Assembly (NCBI GenBank): GCA_964353115.1
Contig: CAYGUI010000055.1
Coordinates: 1-8,157, forward strand
Direction: 5' to 3'
Length of the DNA: 8,157 nucleotides
Source of the DNA: CAYGUI01 sp964353115
GTDB lineage: Bacteria; Pseudomonadota; Gammaproteobacteria; JAGOUU01
Of this stretch, positions 5,807 to 8,157 are shown one piece after another; the first letter of the stretch is position 1, and each line of letters starts with the position of its first letter. Below the pieces are notes generated by a model. The model was given only the letters and a program-made list of their open reading frames with translations, did no database searches and was not told the DNA's origin. A program made the position numbers and the translations under genes.

Positions 5807-7319
5807 ATGAAGAAATATATATATGGGGCAGTTATAATTTTAGCTTGCTATAGTTCAATTTCAGTAGCCGCTGATAAAATTGTTCCGCGCGATTGTAATT
5901 TTGTACTAACTGACGGTAATTTTGCTAGAGAGGTAAGAGTAGGTACTATGTCATCTATTGTGAATGCACCATATGGCATACTAGTAAATAAAGGGAGAGA
6001 GTTATACCTTTGTCTTGCTAATGATAATAATCCTTCTGTTATAGACTATAACAAAGGTTTATATTTTGGATTAACTACTACTCCTGGAAATATTAGAAGG
6101 AGCGATTACTGCGCTAACACTGGAGATAGGGCATGGTGCGGTGGTCTTTCCATGCCTAGATATAATCCAAAGCCTGTAGGTGGAGGGGGTTGTCCGCGAG
6201 GTTTGACGATTCGAAGCGCGCCCTTTGGAACATTAGTTGATGTAGGTATTAACGCTATTCTTTGTGTAAATAAAAATCGTCAGCATCTAAATTTTCATAC
6301 AGATCGAAGGGGTCGAAACAGATGTGCGGAGACTGGTACAGCTGCAAATTGTGGCACTTCTAGCAACCTGCCTGCAAATGATTCATATGGTACTAATCAG
6401 TCACAACAGCCAGCACCAGTACCGCAACAGCAATCTAAATTACCTAGTGGTAATAGTTGCGGCTATCAAGGACATTGGAATGAAGATGCTCCTTATGGTA
6501 AAAGAGTAAATATAGGTAATACATACTATCTTTGTGTAAACGGCAATAGGCAATATATAAATTTTGGCTCAAATGCAGAATTGCGAGATAGATGTGCGGC
6601 TAATGGTGGAGCTGCAAATTGTGGTGGTCATACTCCGCCGCGCCAACAAGTACAAGTGCAAGCACCGCGCCAGCAGCCAGCACCAGTACCGCAACAGCAA
6701 TCTAAATTACCTAGTGGTAATAGTTGCGNNNNNNNNNNNNNNNNNNNNNNNNNNNNNNNNNNNNNNNNNNNNNNNNNNNNNNNNNNNNNNNNNNNNNNNN
6801 NNNNNNNNNNNNNNNNNNNNNNNNNNNNCTGCAAATTGTGGTGGTCATACTCCGCCGCGCCAACAAGTACAAGTGCAAGCACCACGCCAGCAGCCAGCAC
6901 CAGCACCAGCACCGCAACAGCAATCTAAATTACCAAGTGGTCAAACTTGCAAATATCAAGGACATTGGAATGAAGATGCTCCCTATGGTAAGCGAGTAAA
7001 TATAGGTAATGCATACTATCTTTGTGTAAATGGTAATAGGCAATATATAAGCTTTGGAAGCGATTCTGGCCGAAGAGATAGATGTGCTGCTGATGGTGGA
7101 CCTGTAAACTGCGGTGGACATAATCCACAGAGAGCTATTGTAAATTGTAATGAATTTGCGAAAGGAGGCTGGAGTATGGACTATCGATTTGGTAAGAAAA
7201 TAAATAAAGATGGTCGATTATATGTTTGCAGAAATAATAAACTCAAAGATTTCGGTGGCCATGCTAGTGCAGGAGCAAGAGATAATTGCGCTGAAAGAAA
7301 TATAGGCTGCGGATTTTAA
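5807..7319 (+). CDS. Secreted repeat protein of four-cysteine domains with Pro/Gln-rich linkers (interrupted by assembly gap)
   Basis: I do not recognise this family. Residues 1-22 are a Sec signal peptide ending 'SSISVAA'. The mature protein is a chain of about 57-residue domains with the plan Cys-x24-Cys-x19-Cys-x8-Cys. A '(P)(Y/F)G-x2-V(N/D)-x-G' stretch lies between Cys1 and Cys2, 'CVNxNRQ' starts at Cys2, and 'RCAxxG' then 'NCG' mark Cys3 and Cys4. Before the gap, cysteines 30/69/102/111, 129/153/173/182 and 218/243/263/272 define three domains. A fourth is mostly hidden by the N run; the fifth and sixth follow it. The first domain has longer loops, and the last has a shortened Cys3-Cys4 loop and ends the protein at 'GCGF'. 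Linkers such as 'QQPAPVPQQQSKLPSG' separate the central domains. As given, the frame changes at the N run (6729-6828). With the gap resized to 150 bp the frame is single and ends at the stop 7317-7319. The ATG has no Shine-Dalgarno. A surface, periplasmic or exported role is inferred from the signal peptide and cysteines. Confidence 0.85.
6411..6677 (+). repeat. 267-bp tandem coding repeat, unit 1
   Basis: This is the first full copy of an 89-codon unit: Pro/Gln linker plus one four-cysteine domain. The period is measured from two anchors: CAGCACCAGT at 6411 and 6678, and TAATAGTTGC at 6451 and 6718, each 267 bp apart. The two copies are identical over the stretch that can be compared before the N run. 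Confidence 0.9.
6678..6894 (+). repeat. 267-bp tandem coding repeat, unit 2, containing the N run
   Basis: The left part (6678-6728) and right part (6829-6894) both align to unit 1. As drawn the unit is 217 bp, 50 bp short of the period, because the N run is 100 bp where unit 1 has 150 bp. A further, diverged unit starts at 6895, in which the linker is enlarged to 'PAPAPAP' by extra copies of the hexamer CCAGCA. Confidence 0.85.
6729..6828. other. Assembly gap (100 N) inside tandem repeat
   Basis: There are exactly 100 N, the usual placeholder length. Comparison with unit 1 shows the missing sequence corresponds to 6462-6611 of that unit, which is 150 bp. A collapsed array would give 150 bp plus a multiple of 267. 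Any reading frame or protein drawn across this gap from the given sequence is wrong by 50 bp. Confidence 0.95.
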
Positions 7320-7341
7320 ATTTAAATTTAAAATAAAATCT

Positions 7342-7378
7342 AATCCCGGAAAAATTTTGAATTCTTCCGGGATTTTTT
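7342..7378 (+). terminator. Rho-independent terminator of the repeat-protein gene
   Basis: A 10-bp perfect stem AATCCCGGAA / TTCCGGGATT (7342-7351, 7365-7374) with a 13-nt loop is followed by TTTT and more A/T. It begins 22 bp after the stop codon at 7317-7319. It separates the repeat protein from the small membrane protein downstream. Confidence 0.9.
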
Positions 7379-7418
7379 ATTTTAAAATGCAATAATTAGT
7401 TATATTTGTTAAATAAGC

Positions 7419-7423
7419 AAGGA
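7419..7423 (+). promoter_or_regulatory. Shine-Dalgarno site of the small membrane protein gene
   Basis: AAGGA, 7 nt before the ATG at 7431, is well placed and supports this short frame as a real gene. Confidence 0.7.
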
Positions 7424-7430
7424 TGGTTTT

Positions 7431-7718
7431 ATGGAAAACAAAGAGCTTATTCCATTAGAAGAAAAATTAACGGAATTTTCTGAATTAATCGCATCTATAA
7501 TGCCAAAAGAATCTTTCGCAATGATTATTGTCGCAATTTGTGCACTAATGTACCATTGCTATCATGGAGTTAAGGATTTATGCTCGAAAACACTACCTGG
7601 AGCGTTTAAAAGGGCAGCATTGCCCAGCATTCGCCCTTTAGATCGTAGTTTTGATGATGATTCTCCAGAGAAAAAATTTGATGATTCTCCAGAGAAAAAA
7701 TTTAAAGTTTTATTTTGA
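7431..7718 (+). CDS. Small single-pass membrane protein with DDSPEKKF tandem repeat
   Basis: This 95-residue protein is not recognised. It has an acidic N-terminus (1-27) and one hydrophobic segment at about 28-46 ('SFAMIIVAICALMYHCY'). A basic stretch with Lys/Arg follows ('KDLCSKTLPGAFKRAA'), and the tail carries two exact copies of DDSPEKKF (76-83 and 84-91) before 'KVLF'. The basic stretch after the hydrophobic segment predicts a cytoplasmic C-terminus by the positive-inside rule, with the N-terminus in the periplasm. There is no cleavable signal peptide. The good ribosome site, the in-frame tandem repeat and the terminator that isolates it from the upstream gene argue that it is real. 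Short membrane proteins of this size include toxins and regulators, but nothing here identifies one. Its 3' end overlaps a tiny minus-strand ORF. Confidence 0.7.
   Translation: MENKELIPLEEKLTEFSELIASIMPKESFAMIIVAICALMYHCYHGVKDLCSKTLPGAFKRAALPSIRPLDRSFDDDSPEKKFDDSPEKKFKVLF
7656..7703 (+). repeat. 24-bp perfect tandem duplication in coding sequence
   Basis: Two identical 24-bp units (7656-7679 and 7680-7703), each starting GATGATTCTCCAGAG, code for DDSPEKKF twice. Because 24 is a multiple of three, copy gain or loss keeps the frame. Confidence 0.95.
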
Positions 7719-7793
7719 ATGCCTCATTAGGCCAGAAGCAAAAATCCACTGTGATAATTGCTGATTTTCTTCTGGAGACATTGTTGCTGCCAT
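7710..7793 (-). other. Tiny minus-strand ORF, possible gene remnant
   Basis: A 27-codon frame from the ATG at 7791-7793 to a stop at 7710-7712 reads 'MAATMSPEENQQ' and continues to '...ASGLMRHSK'. Its composition looks protein-like, but it is too short to trust and has no ribosome site. It overlaps the end of the small membrane protein gene in antisense. It may be a remnant of a longer gene or chance. The rest of the 7719-7857 gap contains no larger frame. Confidence 0.2.
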
Positions 7794-7820
7794 AATAGTA
7801 ATATCTTTGGATTGCGTCAA
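7792..7820 (-). promoter_or_regulatory. Promoter-like element pointing into the 3' end of the small membrane protein gene
   Basis: The minus strand reads TTGACG (7815-7820), a 17-bp spacer, then TATTAT (7792-7797): five of six consensus bases in each box with ideal spacing. Transcription would start near 7785 and run antisense to the end of the 7431-7718 gene. AT-rich DNA makes such matches by chance fairly often. Confidence 0.35.
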
Positions 7821-7825
7821 TTACG

Positions 7826-7841
7826 CATAATATATATTATG
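7826..7841. repeat. 16-bp perfect AT palindrome
   Basis: CATAATATATATTATG is a perfect palindrome lying 17 bp beyond the stop of the ankyrin gene and just upstream of the minus-strand promoter-like element. It might be a protein-binding site. It has no GC stem or U-tract, so a terminator role is unlikely. Confidence 0.4.
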
Positions 7842-7857
7842 TTAAATTGGAGATATT

Positions 7858-8157
7858 TTATTTTTTATAGGTGATTTTCTCTTTTGGCTTTTCTTGAGTG
7901 TTTTCATCTTTCTTGATAAAAATTTTAAAAAAATCATGCAATTCTTCAGATTCTCTTATCCACTCTATATTAGATTTAGCAAAATCTAATATTTTTTCAA
8001 AAGAACTTACGCCTTGATCATTATTTATCGTAATATCTGCTTTATTGCGAATAAGACAAATAATTTTATCTTTAGTTATTATGCAATCATCAATGGAATT
8101 ACAATTTAATTGATATGCAGCTATATGAAGCGGAGTATTACCAAATTTATCTTTTAC
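7858..8157 (-). CDS. Ankyrin-repeat protein, C-terminal part only
   Basis: A minus-strand frame of 99 codons enters from the right edge and ends at a stop at 7858-7860; the start lies outside the window. The first visible residues 'DKFGNTPLHIAAYQ' are an unmistakable ankyrin-repeat core (G-x-TPLHxAA). A second, degenerate repeat follows: 'IICLIRNKADITINNDQGVS' resembles the helix and beta-hairpin 'LLxxGADxxxxNxxGxT'. The last 30 residues are highly charged, with many Lys and Glu ('KKDENTQEKPKEK'), and probably disordered. Ankyrin repeats bind proteins; in host-associated bacteria they are common in secreted effectors, but localisation cannot be judged without the N-terminus. Confidence 0.85.
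   Translation of the reverse strand, partial: VKDKFGNTPLHIAAYQLNCNSIDDCIITKDKIICLIRNKADITINNDQGVSSFEKILDFAKSNIEWIRESEELHDFFKIFIKKDENTQEKPKEKITYKK

Noticed and set aside
6564..6833. Separate gene starting at 6564 and spanning the N run
   Set aside because: Before the gap this frame is an out-of-frame reading of the repeat. Only its part after the gap is coding, and that joins the 5807 gene once the gap is resized.
6829..6928. C-terminal tail of the 5807 frame after the gap (Ser/Thr/Ala-rich, ending at 6928)
   Set aside because: This tail is the wrong frame of the Pro/Gln linker, produced by the 100-N placeholder; the cysteine domains continue in the other frame.
6411..7000. Possible CRISPR array or minisatellite with spacers
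   Set aside because: The 267-bp unit is coding, keeps the reading frame and has no short repeat-spacer alternation.
6628..7128. Several minus-strand frames over the repeat
   Set aside because: Low-complexity Cys/Trp/Leu-rich readings of the complement of the Pro/Gln linker; typical shadow frames.

Overview
The window is AT-rich, densely packed bacterial DNA holding housekeeping genes mixed with lineage-specific secreted or eukaryote-like genes. The dCTP deaminase, lipoyl synthase and LOG-family protein read as Gammaproteobacterial, and mrp followed directly by dcd is an order I associate with that class. Strong AT bias, an ankyrin-repeat protein, a TPR protein, secreted cysteine-rich proteins and a GC-rich palindromic repeat of the 'TTCCCGCGAAGGCGGGAA' type suggest a host-associated or intracellular lineage, perhaps Legionellales-like. 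This is inference; no marker in the window fixes the genus.

Layout. (1) Positions 1-1282, minus strand: a two-gene unit with a LOG-family nucleotide phosphoribohydrolase followed 6 bp later by a TPR protein that runs off the left edge. (2) 1331-2029, minus: a monocistronic gene for a small secreted 10-cysteine protein, with a consensus promoter, Shine-Dalgarno and terminator. (3) 2026-3210, minus: a cation-coupled symporter of the glutamate-transporter fold, divergent from (4) 3242-4616, plus: mrp-dcd (Fe-S carrier ATPase and dCTP deaminase). (5) 4621-4712: a GC-rich palindromic/tandem repeat between the convergent dcd and lipA genes. (6) 4717-5742, minus: lipoyl synthase. (7) 5807-7319, plus: a secreted repeat protein built of four-cysteine domains joined by Pro/Gln-rich linkers, interrupted by a run of exactly 100 N and closed by a strong terminator. 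(8) 7431-7718, plus: a small single-pass membrane protein with an 8-residue tandem repeat. (9) 7858-8157, minus: the C-terminal end of an ankyrin-repeat protein.

The main result concerns the repeat protein. A 267-bp (89-codon) unit can be measured exactly in front of the N run. Aligning the flanks of the N run to that unit shows that the missing sequence is 150 bp, or 150 plus a multiple of 267, and not 100 bp. Correcting this by +50 restores one open frame from 5807 to 7319. The apparent frame break, and the separate overlapping frames around the gap, are therefore assembly artefacts.

The other genes supporting the 'accessory' reading are the 10-cysteine secreted protein, which is an internal duplication of a five-cysteine module, and the symporter, which has changed residues at positions used for substrate and sodium binding in well-studied relatives. 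I found no CRISPR array, tRNA, rRNA, transposase or recognisable defence system. No gene-free stretch exceeds 300 bp; the longest (7719-7857) holds only a promoter-like element, a tiny ORF and an AT palindrome.
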